Source of the DNA: Micromonospora sp. NBC_00389
GTDB lineage: Bacteria > Actinomycetota > Actinomycetes > Mycobacteriales > Micromonosporaceae
Assembly (NCBI RefSeq): GCF_036059255.1
Contig: NZ_CP107947.1
Span: forward strand, 1,116,001 to 1,180,000
Length of the DNA: 64,000 nt
Reading direction: 5' to 3'
Each line of letters begins with the position of its first letter. Position 1 is the stretch's first letter. The notes under the pieces are model-generated. The model was not told the origin of the DNA. It did not search any database and saw nothing but the letters and a program-made list of their open reading frames with translations. Below, one piece after another: positions 20,266 through 28,877 of the stretch. A program made the position numbers and the translations under genes.

Positions 20266-21275
20266 GCTGATTCCTCCTCGCGTGGGGCGGGCACCGTGCC
20301 GGGCACCGGCTCCGGGTTGACGCACCGGTAGCTCCGCCCGTCGTAGGTGTGCATCAGCTCCGGCGGCTGACCCACGCACTCGTCGGTCCGGCGGGCGCAA
20401 CGCGGGGCGAAGGCGCAGCCGTCCGGCCAGGGCAGCAGGTCACGGACCGAACCGGGGATCGGGTTGAGCTTTTCGCCCCGCCCGGCGTCCAGTCGTGGCA
20501 CCGAGCCGAGCAGACCCACGGTGTACGGGTGACGCGGCTCGCGGAACAGCGGACGACGGCGTGCCGTCTCCACCACCCGGCCGCCGTAGAGCACGTTGAC
20601 CGTGTCGACCATGCCGGCCACCACACCGAGATCGTGCGTGATCATCAGCAACGCGGTGCCGGAGTCCCGAACCAGCTCCTTGAGCAGCTCCAGGATCTGG
20701 GCCTGGATGGTGACGTCCAGTGCGGTGGTCGGCTCGTCGGCGATCAGCAGTCGAGGCTGGCAGGCCACCGCCATCGCGATCAGCGCCCGCTGCCGCATCC
20801 CGCCGGAGAGCTGGTGCGGGTACTCCTTCAGCCGGCGCTTCGGGTCCGGGATGCCGACCCGGTCCAGCAGCGCGGCAGCCTCCTTGGTGGCGGCGTCGCC
20901 CTTCATCCCTCGGTGCCGGGTGAGCACCTCGGTCACCTGCAACCCGATCGGGATCACCGGGTTCAATGAGGAGAGTGGGTCCTGGAAGATCATCGCGATG
21001 TCCCGGCCCCGGATGTCCCGCCGCGACCGGTCATCGAGCTGGAGCAGGTCGGTGCCGTCGAAGACGGCCTTGCCACCGACCCGCAACCCGGGCTGCTTCG
21101 GCAGCAGACCCATGATCGCCAGCGAGGTGACGCTCTTGCCGCAGCCGGACTCGCCGACCAGGCCGACCACCTCACCGGCGTCGACGGAGAAGGACACTCC
21201 GTCGACCGCGTGCACGGCGCGCTGGCCGCGCCGGGCGAACGTGACGGAGAGGTCGTCCACTTCGAGCAGTGCCAT
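20262..21275 (-). CDS. Peptide ABC transporter ATPase (DppD/OppD type)
   Basis: The partner ATPase, 337 residues: Walker [14 protein letters not shown]-loop [11 protein letters not shown], signature [14 protein letters not shown], Walker [13 protein letters not shown], switch HDL in MITHDLGVV. It has the same C-terminal Cys-rich tail ([15 protein letters not shown]). It starts eight bases after the upstream permease gene. It works as a heterodimer with the DppF-type protein on the inner face of the membrane. Confidence 0.95.
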   Translation of the reverse strand: MALLEVDDLSVTFARRGQRAVHAVDGVSFSVDAGEVVGLVGESGCGKSVTSLAIMGLLPKQPGLRVGGKAVFDGTDLLQLDDRSRRDIRGRDIAMIFQDPLSSLNPVIPIGLQVTEVLTRHRGMKGDAATKEAAALLDRVGIPDPKRRLKEYPHQLSGGMRQRALIAMAVACQPRLLIADEPTTALDVTIQAQILELLKELVRDSGTALLMITHDLGVVAGMVDTVNVLYGGRVVETARRRPLFREPRHPYTVGLLGSVPRLDAGRGEKLNPIPGSVRDLLPWPDGCAFAPRCARRTDECVGQPPELMHTYDGRSYRCVNPEPVPGTVPAPREEESA

Positions 21276-21283
21276 TGTCGGGC

Positions 21284-22246
21284 CTACTTCCGCAGCTTCG
21301 GGTCGAGGGCCTCGCGCATCGCCTCACCGAGCAGGGTGAAGCCGAGCGCGGTGATGATGATCGCGACCGCCGGGTAGATCGCCAGCGACGGCCGGATGCC
21401 GAGGTACTGCTGCGCGTCGGCGAGCATGACCCCCCACTCCGGTACGGCGGTGTCGGGGTTGCCCAGGCCCAGGAAGGAGAGCGCCGCGGCCTCGATGATC
21501 GCGGTGGCCAGGGTCAGGGTGGCCTGCACGATCACCGGCGCGAGCGAGTTCGGCACCACGTGGGTCAGCGCGATCTTGGACTTCTTCACCCCGAGCGAGG
21601 TGGCCGCCAGCACATAGTCGCTGTTGGCCTGGGAGATCATCGAGCCACGCAGCAGCCGGGCGAAGACCGGCACCGAGACCACACCGACCGCGATCATCAC
21701 CGTGGTCAGGCTGGCCCCGAGCAGGGCCGCGATGCTGACCGCCAGCAGCAGGCTCGGCATCGCCAGCAGCATGTCGACGAACCGCATCAGCGTGGTGTCG
21801 ATCCACCGCCCCCACCGGCCACCGAGGCCGGCAGCGGCACCGGAGATGCCGCCGATCAGCGCACCGATCGCCAGACCGATCAGGGTGGAGACCACGCCGA
21901 CCAGCAGGGTCTGCCGTGCACCCACGATCATCCGGCTGAACTCGTCCCGGCCCTGGTGGTCGTAACCAAACCAGTGCTCGCCGGTGGGGCCGGGGATGAG
22001 GCCCGGCTTGATCAGCCCCTCGCGGATGCCGATCGTGTCGGTCGGCGCGTACGGCACGAGGAACGGACCGATCACCGCGACCAGCACGAAGATCGCCAGG
22101 ATGATCGCGCCGACGATCGCCGCCGGGTTGCCGCGCAGCCGGCGGAACGCCTCCTGCCAGAGGCTGACCCCACGCTCGTCGTCGCGGGCAGCCAGCTCCG
22201 AGAGCCGGTCGATCTTTTCGCGCTTCTTTCCCGGGCTGAGCGTCAT
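21284..22246 (-). CDS. Peptide ABC transporter permease (DppC/OppC type)
   Basis: A 320-residue permease with the N-terminal OppC_N helix (PAAIVGAIILAIFVLVAVIG, by parts PAAIVGAI and LVAVIG) and five further membrane segments. The EAA loop for ATPase contact is seen at YVLAATSLGVKKSKIALTHV. A typical W-F-G-[YT]-D-x-x-G-R-D loop is present (WFGYDHQGRDEFSRM). The ATG overlaps the end of the DppB-type gene by four bases. Confidence 0.95.
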   Translation of the reverse strand: MTLSPGKKREKIDRLSELAARDDERGVSLWQEAFRRLRGNPAAIVGAIILAIFVLVAVIGPFLVPYAPTDTIGIREGLIKPGLIPGPTGEHWFGYDHQGRDEFSRMIVGARQTLLVGVVSTLIGLAIGALIGGISGAAAGLGGRWGRWIDTTLMRFVDMLLAMPSLLLAVSIAALLGASLTTVMIAVGVVSVPVFARLLRGSMISQANSDYVLAATSLGVKKSKIALTHVVPNSLAPVIVQATLTLATAIIEAAALSFLGLGNPDTAVPEWGVMLADAQQYLGIRPSLAIYPAVAIIITALGFTLLGEAMREALDPKLRK

Positions 22247-23247
22247 CGCACCCTCACCCTCGGGTCGATGAAGCTGTAGGAGAGGTCGACCAGAAGGTTC
22301 ACCAGCACGTACACCACCGCGATGATCAGAATGAAGCCCATCAGCACCGGATAGTCGCGCTGGCCGATGGCCTCGGCGACGAAGGCTCCGATGCCACTGA
22401 AGGCGAAGACGGTCTCGGTCAGCACGGCGCCGGAGAGCAGACCGCCGGCGAGCAGGCCGATCGAGGTGGCCACCGGCAGCATCGCGTTGCGCAGCACGTG
22501 CCGGCTACGGACCGTCTGCTCGGTCAGGCCCTTGGCCTCGGCGGTCCGGACAAAGTCCTCGTTCAGCACCTCCAGCACGCTCGCCCGGGTTATCCGGACG
22601 ATGATCGCCAGCGGGATGCTGGCCAGCGCGATGGCGGGCAGCACCAGATGCCAGAGGGCGTCGGCGGCGGCGTCCCACTCGCGGGTCATCAGCCCGTCGA
22701 GGACGAAGAAGTTGGTGACTCGGGTCGCCCCGAGCGTCGGGTCCTGCCGGCCGCTGGACGGGAACCAGTGCAGGTTCTCCGAGAAGATCGCCTTGAGCAC
22801 GTAGCCGAGGAAGAAGACCGGGATGCAGATGCCGATCAGCGAGCCGCCCACGGAGGCGTGGTCCAGGAACCGGCCCCGACGGCGGGCGGCCAGATAGCCC
22901 AGCGGGATGCCGATACCGATCGCGATCACCATCGCGGTGATGGTCAGCTCGACAGTGCCGGGGAAGCGCTCGATGAACTCCGTGGTGACCGCCCGCTTGG
23001 TGGAGGTCGAGGTGCCCAGGTCGAGCTTGACCATCCGCCGAACGAACCGTCCGTACTGCACCAGGATGGGCTCGTCGAGGCCCATGTTGTGGCGGATGGC
23101 GGCACGCATCTCGGGCGTGCCGCGCTCGCCGAGAATGGCGGTCTCGGGGCCGCCGGGGAGCCGGCGGAGCCAGATGAAGAGCAGAAGGGAGAGCCCGAAC
23201 AGCGTGGGTATCAGCTGAAGCAGGCGTCTGACGATGAACCGGAACAC
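22243..23247 (-). CDS. Peptide ABC transporter permease (DppB/OppB type)
   Basis: A 334-residue permease: N-terminal MFRFIVRRLLQLIPTLFGLS, the LDLGTS motif of the DppB periplasmic loop, six hydrophobic segments, and the EAA loop DFVRTAEAKGLTEQTV. The start is GTG at 23247. The gene follows the binding-protein gene after an 82-base gap that contains a strong hairpin. Confidence 0.95.
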   Translation of the reverse strand: MFRFIVRRLLQLIPTLFGLSLLLFIWLRRLPGGPETAILGERGTPEMRAAIRHNMGLDEPILVQYGRFVRRMVKLDLGTSTSTKRAVTTEFIERFPGTVELTITAMVIAIGIGIPLGYLAARRRGRFLDHASVGGSLIGICIPVFFLGYVLKAIFSENLHWFPSSGRQDPTLGATRVTNFFVLDGLMTREWDAAADALWHLVLPAIALASIPLAIIVRITRASVLEVLNEDFVRTAEAKGLTEQTVRSRHVLRNAMLPVATSIGLLAGGLLSGAVLTETVFAFSGIGAFVAEAIGQRDYPVLMGFILIIAVVYVLVNLLVDLSYSFIDPRVRVR

Positions 23248-23274
23248 GGCGGCCTCGAAAGGGTGCGGAGGGTT

Positions 23275-23307
23275 GCGGGCGGGCGCTGTGCGACAGCGCC
23301 CGCCCGC
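23275..23307 (-). terminator. Intra-operon hairpin after the binding-protein gene
   Basis: GCGGGCGGGCGCTG (23275-23288) pairs perfectly with 23294-23307, 14 bp, loop TGCGA. It sits between dppA and dppB. In ABC operons such hairpins protect the 3' end of the binding-protein mRNA or act as partial terminators, so more binding protein than permease is made. Confidence 0.75.
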
Positions 23308-23329
23308 GTTCCTTGCGTCAGATCAGGAC

Positions 23330-24991
23330 TTACTTGAACTCGGCGGAGGCGTACCGCTCGTCGGTGAGCGGGCTCGCCTTGACGCCGGTCACGTCCTTGC
23401 CGAACACGATCGCCGGCGGGGAGTGCGAGATCGGCACACCGGGCAGGAAGTCCATCACGGCCTTGTTGAGGGCCTTGTACTTCTCGGTCCGGGCCGCCGC
23501 GTCCGCGGTGGTGTCCGCGTCCTTGAACTGGTCGAACAGGGCCTTGTTGTTGAAGCCCCACTCGTCCTTCGGCCGGTCGAAGAAGGTACCGATGAAGTTG
23601 TAGGCGTCGCCGTAGTCACCGGTCCAGCCGAGGAAGTGGATGTCGTGCTTGCTACCGGAGGTGGTGGCGTTGAGGTAGTCCGGGCTCCACTTGAGCGGGA
23701 TCGCCTGGACCGTGATGCCGACCGCCTTCAGGTCCGCCGAGAGCAACTCGAAGATGTCCTTCGGGTTCGGCATGTACGGCCGGGTGACCTCGGTCGGGTA
23801 GTGGAACTTCAGCGTCAGGTTCGACGCACCGGCCTCGGCCAGCAGCGCCTTCGCCTTGGCCGGGTCGTACGTGTACTTGGTGACGTCGCCGTTCCAGCCC
23901 TCAACGGTGTCCGGCATGAAGTTGTCGGCGACCTTGGCGCCCGGAGGCAGCTTCGAGTCGACCAGCTGCTGACGGTTCAGCGCGTACGCGATCGCCTGCC
24001 GGACCTTCGGGTCGGCGAGCTTCGGGTTGCCCTTCTGGTTGATCGCCAGGTAGAGCACGTTGAACGCCGGGCGGGTGAGGACGTTGAAGCCCTCGCCCTT
24101 CAGCGGCTCGACGTCGGCCGGGCCGACCAGGTCGTAGCCCTGGATGTCACCGGAGCGCAGCGCCTGCTTGCGGGCGTTCTCGTCCGAGATCGTCTTGAAG
24201 ATCAGGGTCTTCAGCTTGGCCTTGGTGCCCGAGTAGTCCTCGTTGCGCTCCAGGGTCAGCGTCTTGTTCGCGACGTCCCAGGTCTTGAACTTGAACGGGC
24301 CGGTGCCGGTCGGGTGCTCCGTCGCGTATGCCGGGTACTTGATGTCCTCGGCGGTGCCGCCCACGTTGCTGGCGTCGAACTCCTGCAGCGCCTTCGGGCT
24401 GTGGATGGAGAACGAGGGGAGCATCAGCGCGGCCGGGATCTTGCTGGAGACCCGGGTGAACGCCAGGTCGACAGTGGTCGCGTCCTTGGCGGCGCAAGAC
24501 TTGAAGAGGCTCGGCGGCAGGTCCGCGTTCTCGTTCGCGGCGAAGCCACCCATGACGTCCTGCCAGTACGCGGTCACGTCCGGGCTCTGCATGAGGCCCT
24601 TGGCGTTGTACCAGCGGTTGAAGTTGACGCAGACGGCCTCGGCGTTGAAGTCGGTGCCATCGTGGAACTTCACGCCCGAGCGGAGTTTGAAGGTCCAGGT
24701 GGTGCCGGCGGCGTCCGGGGTCCAGGACTCGGCCAGGCCGGGGGTGACCTTGGTGCCACCCTCCTCCGGTCGGACCAGGGTCTCGAAGACCTGACGCGCC
24801 ACACGCAGCGACTCACCGTCGCTGGCGAAGCTCGGGTCGAGCACCTTCGGGTCTCCGGCAACGCCGAAGACGAGGGTGTCCTTCTTGCTACCGCTGGAGC
24901 TGTCGTCACGGTTGCTCTCGGCGCAGCCTGCTACCGCGAGGGCCGCGACCGCGACGGCCGCTATCGCGACCTTCGGCCTGGGTGCACGCAT
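23330..24991 (-). CDS. Peptide-binding lipoprotein (DppA/OppA type)
   Basis: The 553-residue substrate receptor of the importer. The signal ends with lipobox AVAGC, then a Ser/Asp-rich linker (ESNRDDSSSGSKKD). The SBP_bac_5 signature lies in the N-terminal domain (RVARQVFETLVRPEEGGTKV, then PGLAESWTPD and FKLRSGVKFHDG). DVEPLKGEGFNVLTRPAFNV and RQAIAYALNRQ are also typical. GAGGTGAGG precedes the ATG. It is first in the operon, and the five genes A-B-C-D-F are complete and in order, so the system looks functional. Substrate range (peptides, or a modified peptide signal) cannot be told. Confidence 0.95.
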   Translation of the reverse strand: MRAPRPKVAIAAVAVAALAVAGCAESNRDDSSSGSKKDTLVFGVAGDPKVLDPSFASDGESLRVARQVFETLVRPEEGGTKVTPGLAESWTPDAAGTTWTFKLRSGVKFHDGTDFNAEAVCVNFNRWYNAKGLMQSPDVTAYWQDVMGGFAANENADLPPSLFKSCAAKDATTVDLAFTRVSSKIPAALMLPSFSIHSPKALQEFDASNVGGTAEDIKYPAYATEHPTGTGPFKFKTWDVANKTLTLERNEDYSGTKAKLKTLIFKTISDENARKQALRSGDIQGYDLVGPADVEPLKGEGFNVLTRPAFNVLYLAINQKGNPKLADPKVRQAIAYALNRQQLVDSKLPPGAKVADNFMPDTVEGWNGDVTKYTYDPAKAKALLAEAGASNLTLKFHYPTEVTRPYMPNPKDIFELLSADLKAVGITVQAIPLKWSPDYLNATTSGSKHDIHFLGWTGDYGDAYNFIGTFFDRPKDEWGFNNKALFDQFKDADTTADAAARTEKYKALNKAVMDFLPGVPISHSPPAIVFGKDVTGVKASPLTDERYASAEFK

Positions 24992-25253
24992 CGTGCCTCA
25001 CCTCGTCCTTGGGGGTACGGACAACGTGGTGACAGGGGTCACCGATGGCGGTGACCATAGCTCCCGTTGCGTCCAGCCGGAAACCGTTGGGTGGACGGTT
25101 GGTATCGGATCGTGCCTCAATCGTCGCTTGACATTCGAATCGAAGGTGAAAGTCGTCCGAAACCGTGCAATCGCCACCCGCGATGCCAAACTGTTACGTC
25201 GAACGGGCCGCAGGAGGGAGCAGGTGTCAGATCATTTCCGGGCACACGGCGAC

Positions 25254-25286
25254 GATGGTCGGCACCCGGACCGGGTGCCGACCATC
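25254..25286 (-). terminator. Terminator after recR
   Basis: GATGGTCGGCACCCGG (25254-25269) and its complement at 25271-25286 form a 14-16 bp perfect stem, 18 bases beyond the recR stop. The remaining part of the 24992-25303 gap should hold the dpp promoter. I see no confident -35/-10 pair there. Confidence 0.8.
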
Positions 25287-25303
25287 GGCCGTACGAGGCC
25301 GGT

Positions 25304-25897
25304 TCAGACGGCCCGGCGCCCCTCGAAGGCCCGACCGAGGGTGATCTCGTCGGCGTACTCCAGGTCGCCGCCCACCGGCAGCCCGCTGGCCAGCCGGGTC
25401 ACCACGATCCCCATCGGCTTCACCATCAACGCCAGGTAGGTGGCGGTCGCCTCGCCCTCGGTGTTCGGGTCGGTGGCCAGGATCAACTCCCGCACCGTTC
25501 CTTCGCCAAGCCGGATCATCAACTCCCGGATGCGCAGATTGTCCGGGCCGATCCCCTCCAGCGGATTGATCGCGCCGCCGAGCACGTGGTACCGGCCGCG
25601 GAACTCACCGGTCCGCTCAATGGCCACCACGTCCTTGGGCTCCTCCACCACGCACAGCACCTCGTTCGTGCGGCGGGGGTCGCGGCAGATCCGGCACTGC
25701 TCGGACTCGGCCACGTTGTAACAGGTCGTGCAGAACCGCACCAGCTCCTTGACCTTGCGCAGCGCGCCGGCCAGCCGGTTGACGTCGGTCGGATCCGCCG
25801 ACAGCACGTGGAACGCGATCCGCTGGGCGCTCTTCGGGCCCACGCCCGGCAGCCGCCCCAGCTCGTCGATCAGATCCTGGATGGCACCTTCGTACAT
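25304..25897 (-). CDS. recR: Recombination mediator RecR
   Basis: RecR works with RecF and RecO to load RecA onto gapped DNA. The 197 residues contain the N-terminal helix-hairpin-helix ([18 protein letters not shown]), a C4 zinc finger (Cys56, 59, 68 and 71: CTTC...CRIC), the Toprim core ([32 protein letters not shown]) and the C-terminal Walker-like GRRAV end. The length is normal. It starts eight bases after ybaB and is co-transcribed with it; a strong terminator follows. Confidence 0.97.
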   Translation of the reverse strand: MYEGAIQDLIDELGRLPGVGPKSAQRIAFHVLSADPTDVNRLAGALRKVKELVRFCTTCYNVAESEQCRICRDPRRTNEVLCVVEEPKDVVAIERTGEFRGRYHVLGGAINPLEGIGPDNLRIRELMIRLGEGTVRELILATDPNTEGEATATYLALMVKPMGIVVTRLASGLPVGGDLEYADEITLGRAFEGRRAV

Positions 25898-25905
25898 CTG
25901 CCGGC

Positions 25906-26238
25906 TCAGAAACCGGGCAGGCCGAGGCCGCCCATGCCGCCGGTGACGGGGCCCATCTTGCGCTCGGTCAGCTCCCGTGCCGCCTCGGCGGCGTTGTGCA
26001 CGGCCGCGACGACCAGGTCCTCCAGAGTCTCCACGTCGTCCGCGTCAACGGCCTTCGGGTCGATCTTGATCGCCTTCAGCTCACCGGCGCCGGAGACGGT
26101 CGCGGTGACCAGCCCACCGCCGGCGGTGCCGGTCAGCTCGGCCTCGGCCAGCTCGGCCTGGGCGGTGGCGATCTGCTGCTGCATCTTCTGCGCCTGCTTC
26201 AGCATCTGCTGCATGTTCGGCTGTCCACCTGGGCGCAC
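25906..26238 (-). CDS. ybaB: Nucleoid-associated protein, YbaB/EbfC family
   Basis: A 110-residue DNA-binding protein; the family forms tweezer-shaped dimers that coat the nucleoid. [19 protein letters not shown] is the conserved long N-terminal helix, and [17 protein letters not shown] the central strands. The C-terminus is Gly-rich ([16 protein letters not shown]), as in actinobacterial members. AAGGAG lies six bases before the GTG. It is co-transcribed with recR, the standard pairing. Confidence 0.95.
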   Translation of the reverse strand: MRPGGQPNMQQMLKQAQKMQQQIATAQAELAEAELTGTAGGGLVTATVSGAGELKAIKIDPKAVDADDVETLEDLVVAAVHNAAEAARELTERKMGPVTGGMGGLGLPGF

Positions 26239-26358
26239 GGATGGCTCCTTCTCGCACTCGTCTGCTCGGCCGCCGCCAGCCTAACCGCTGTGACAGGCCC
26301 CGCCCCGCCCGGTGCTCGCCCCCACGCCGAGCCGACAGAACGCTGCCGCGCGGCCAGT

Positions 26359-27159
26359 TCAACCGATACGCCCGAGCCGCTCGGCGGAGTCCGTACCGGC
26401 GACCGGGGTGAACACCACGAGGAGCTGGTCCGGCGCTCCGGCGGTGAGGAACTGGGAGTGCAGGTCCAGCAGACCCGTCGGGCCGACCACTCGCTTGCGG
26501 TCACTGATCCGCGTAGCCACCTCCTGAGCGTCCCACAGCGCCGCGAACTCCCGGCTTTCCACCCGCAGCCGCGCCACCAGATCACGTGCCGGCGCGTCGG
26601 AGCGACGCGCCAGCGTCGCCCGCAGCTCGGCGACCCGCGCCCGGCTCTCCCTCTCGTGGATGTCCTCGGCGAAGAACTGCCGCGCCGCAGGATCGGTGAA
26701 CCACCGGTAGTACGTACTGCGTCCCACGCCGCTGTGCACGGATGCGTCGCCGAAGAGAACGATCGACACCCGATTCTGCGCAAGCGTCTCCCCGAGGTCG
26801 GTCATCACGTGTGCGGGCACCCGGTCAAGCTGCTCCAGGATGCGCAGCAGCGCGGGGTCGGCTCGCTGCGTTCGCGGCTGCGGCGGCTGCACCGGGTGCT
26901 CCGCCAGCCGGAACAGGTGGGCGCGTTGCGCCTCATTCATCTCGAGTGCCTCAGCCAGCGCGGCAACGACCTGCGGCGACGGCCTGCTGGTGCGGTTCTG
27001 CTCCAGCCGCGTGTAGTAGTCGACGGAGATCCGGGCCAGTTCGGCCACCTCCTCGCGCCGCAGCCCCGCGACCCGGCGCAGACCGCCGGTCGTGGCACCC
27101 GCCGGCCGCACCGCCGCACGCCGCGCACGGAGGAAGTCCGCCAGTTGCTGCCCGTCCAC
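26359..27159 (-). CDS. XRE-family regulator with MmyB-like ligand domain
   Basis: A 266-residue regulator. The helix-turn-helix lies at about residues 10-65 (LRREEVAELARISVDYYTRLEQNR). The C-terminal part (DRVPAHVMTDLGETLAQN, RSTYYRWFTDPAARQFF, HSQFLTAGAPDQLLVVFTPV) is the MmyB-type, PAS-like domain of the MmyB/YPO-type regulators that control small hydrolases and oxidoreductases. It is divergent from the alpha/beta hydrolase gene with 93 bases between them, and very likely controls it. It sits, unusually, inside the dnaX...ybaB-recR region. Confidence 0.9.
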   Translation of the reverse strand: MDGQQLADFLRARRAAVRPAGATTGGLRRVAGLRREEVAELARISVDYYTRLEQNRTSRPSPQVVAALAEALEMNEAQRAHLFRLAEHPVQPPQPRTQRADPALLRILEQLDRVPAHVMTDLGETLAQNRVSIVLFGDASVHSGVGRSTYYRWFTDPAARQFFAEDIHERESRARVAELRATLARRSDAPARDLVARLRVESREFAALWDAQEVATRISDRKRVVGPTGLLDLHSQFLTAGAPDQLLVVFTPVAGTDSAERLGRIG

Positions 27160-27252
27160 CTCTTCACTCTGCCACCGGCGGTGCCGGGGAGAACCTCTCC
27201 CCGGGAGACCATCGGCCTGCCACACGCCAATGCACGGCGAGATGCTTCCACC

Positions 27253-28068
27253 ATGAGCACCGAACGTGAACCGAACGCCTCCGGCTGGAACGAGACGGCG
27301 ATCCGCGACACCGTCCTCGGCTGGACCGAATCCGGCAGCGGACCGGTCGCCATATGGGCGCACCCCCTGTGCAGCAGCGGTCTGGCCCCGGAGACCGTCG
27401 GCCCCTTCGACTGGGAGCCGGTGGCCAGGGCGGGGCACCGGCTGATCCGCTACGACGCCCGCGGGCACGGACGTTCCGCCGGCCGGCCGGACCCGGCTGA
27501 CTTCACATTTCAGAACCTCGGGCGCGACCTGCTGGCCCTCATCGACGAGCTATCACCGCAGGCGCCGGTCGCCGGGATCGGCATGTCCATGGGCACCGCG
27601 ACTCTGCTGCACGCCGCGGTCCTCGCTCCCGACCGCTTCGACCGGCTCGTGCTGACCGCCGCGCCCACCGCATGGGAGACCCGAGCGCCGCAGGGCAGGG
27701 CATACACGACGTTGGCCGAACTAGTCGAGCAGCGCGGCGCGGGCGCGGTGGAGACCCTGCTGCGCGACGCGCCCGTTCCCGCACCGCACCAGGGCGCATC
27801 CGGCCTGCCCCTGCCGGTCGAGGTCGACGAACGGCTGCTGCCCTCGCTCCTGCGAGGGGTCGGTGCCTCGGACCTCCCACCCCGCGAACTCGTCGCCCGG
27901 TTGGGCATCCCCGTGCTGCTCCTGCCCTGGGCGGACGACCCCACGCACCCCGTCTCGACGGCTGTCGAGCTGGCGTCCCTCATCCCGGACGCGAAGCTCG
28001 ACATCGCCCGGACCCTCGACGACCTGCACGGCTGGGGGCGGCGCGCGGCGGACTTCCTCACGCCCTGA
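27253..28068 (+). CDS. Alpha/beta hydrolase
   Basis: A 271-residue cytoplasmic hydrolase of the 3-oxoadipate enol-lactonase/haloperoxidase style. Oxyanion region WAHPLCSS, RYDARGHGRS turn, nucleophile GMSMGT (Ser in G-x-S-x-G), acid residue in LPWADDPTHP, and the C-terminal His in DDLHGWGRRA complete the triad. The ATG at 27253 begins MSTEREPN. Its divergent neighbour is the MmyB-type regulator, a pairing seen often in actinomycetes. The substrate is unknown. Confidence 0.88.
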   Translation: MSTEREPNASGWNETAIRDTVLGWTESGSGPVAIWAHPLCSSGLAPETVGPFDWEPVARAGHRLIRYDARGHGRSAGRPDPADFTFQNLGRDLLALIDELSPQAPVAGIGMSMGTATLLHAAVLAPDRFDRLVLTAAPTAWETRAPQGRAYTTLAELVEQRGAGAVETLLRDAPVPAPHQGASGLPLPVEVDERLLPSLLRGVGASDLPPRELVARLGIPVLLLPWADDPTHPVSTAVELASLIPDAKLDIARTLDDLHGWGRRAADFLTP

Positions 28069-28098
28069 CGCCGACATCCCCACGCCCGGGTACGGCTA

Positions 28099-28132
28099 GC
28101 ACTACCCGGAACCGGCCGGTTACGGGTAGTGC
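28099..28132. promoter_or_regulatory. 34-bp nearly perfect palindrome
   Basis: GCACTACCCG (28099-28108) pairs with CGGGTAGTGC (28123-28132), and the centre AACCGGCCGGTT is itself a perfect palindrome. It lies between the hydrolase stop and the DUF998 start, 34 bases before the latter, so it can be a terminator or an operator. Confidence 0.65.
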
Positions 28133-28165
28133 GGCGGGGCCCACCGAACTGGTCTGCTCATTGAC

Positions 28166-28864
28166 ATGAACTCCAACCGCACCGGCCGGATCGGCGCCCT
28201 GTGCTGGGTGGCGGCCGTACCGATCTTTCTCACCGCCAGCCTGGTCACCGGCGTGCGCTGGCGTCAGCCGACCTACAGCTGGGCAACCCACAACATCAGC
28301 GACCTCGGCAACGTTCACTGCGGGATCTGGGACACCAGCAGGCCCCGGTACGTCTGCTCCCCCTGGCACCCGCTGATGAACGCCGCACTGCTGGCCACCG
28401 CCGTGCTGCTCGCCGCCGGGCTACTGCTGACCTGGCGGATCCTCGGTCGCGGCGGCGTGGTCCGGTCGGCGCAGACGCTCCTGCTGCTGGCCACCGGCGG
28501 GTACGCCCTGGCGGCCGTCTACCCGGCGGATGTCGACGAGAACCGACACGTCCTGGGCGCCTTTCTGATCATGGGAGGCAACCTCGGCCTGCTCCTCGCC
28601 GGGCGCGCGCCGCGCGGCACCGTGCTCGGCCAGTGGCGACGCCTCACCCTCACCGCCGGGTTGATCGCCCTGGCCGGAACGATTCTGTTCTTCGCCCAGC
28701 AGGGCATCGGGATCGGGGTGGGCGGCATGGAACGGGTCGCCGTGCTGCCCTTCCCGCTCTGGGCCTGCTGCCTCGGCGTCCTGCTCGCCGAGACATCCGG
28801 TGGTCGGGTGCCGCAGAGCCGGTCGACCGTGCCGTCCGCAACCGCTGCCGCGCCCCGGTGGTGA
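28166..28864 (+). CDS. DUF998 membrane protein
   Basis: A 232-residue integral membrane protein with about six helices: WVAAVPIFLTASLV, then a conserved loop YSWATHNISDLGN and a Cys-containing stretch CGIWDTSRPRYVCSPWHPLMN, both typical of DUF998. The biochemical role of the family is not known. The stop lies 14 bases from the dnaX stop (convergent). It may be the third gene of the inserted regulator-hydrolase unit. Confidence 0.85.
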   Translation: MNSNRTGRIGALCWVAAVPIFLTASLVTGVRWRQPTYSWATHNISDLGNVHCGIWDTSRPRYVCSPWHPLMNAALLATAVLLAAGLLLTWRILGRGGVVRSAQTLLLLATGGYALAAVYPADVDENRHVLGAFLIMGGNLGLLLAGRAPRGTVLGQWRRLTLTAGLIALAGTILFFAQQGIGIGVGGMERVAVLPFPLWACCLGVLLAETSGGRVPQSRSTVPSATAAAPRW

Positions 28865-28877
28865 TCGCCGGGAAGCG

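Noticed and set aside
19162..24991. The peptide importer as a siderophore or nickel uptake system
   Set aside because: No metal- or siderophore-specific motif is visible in the binding protein. It has the general DppA/OppA pattern.
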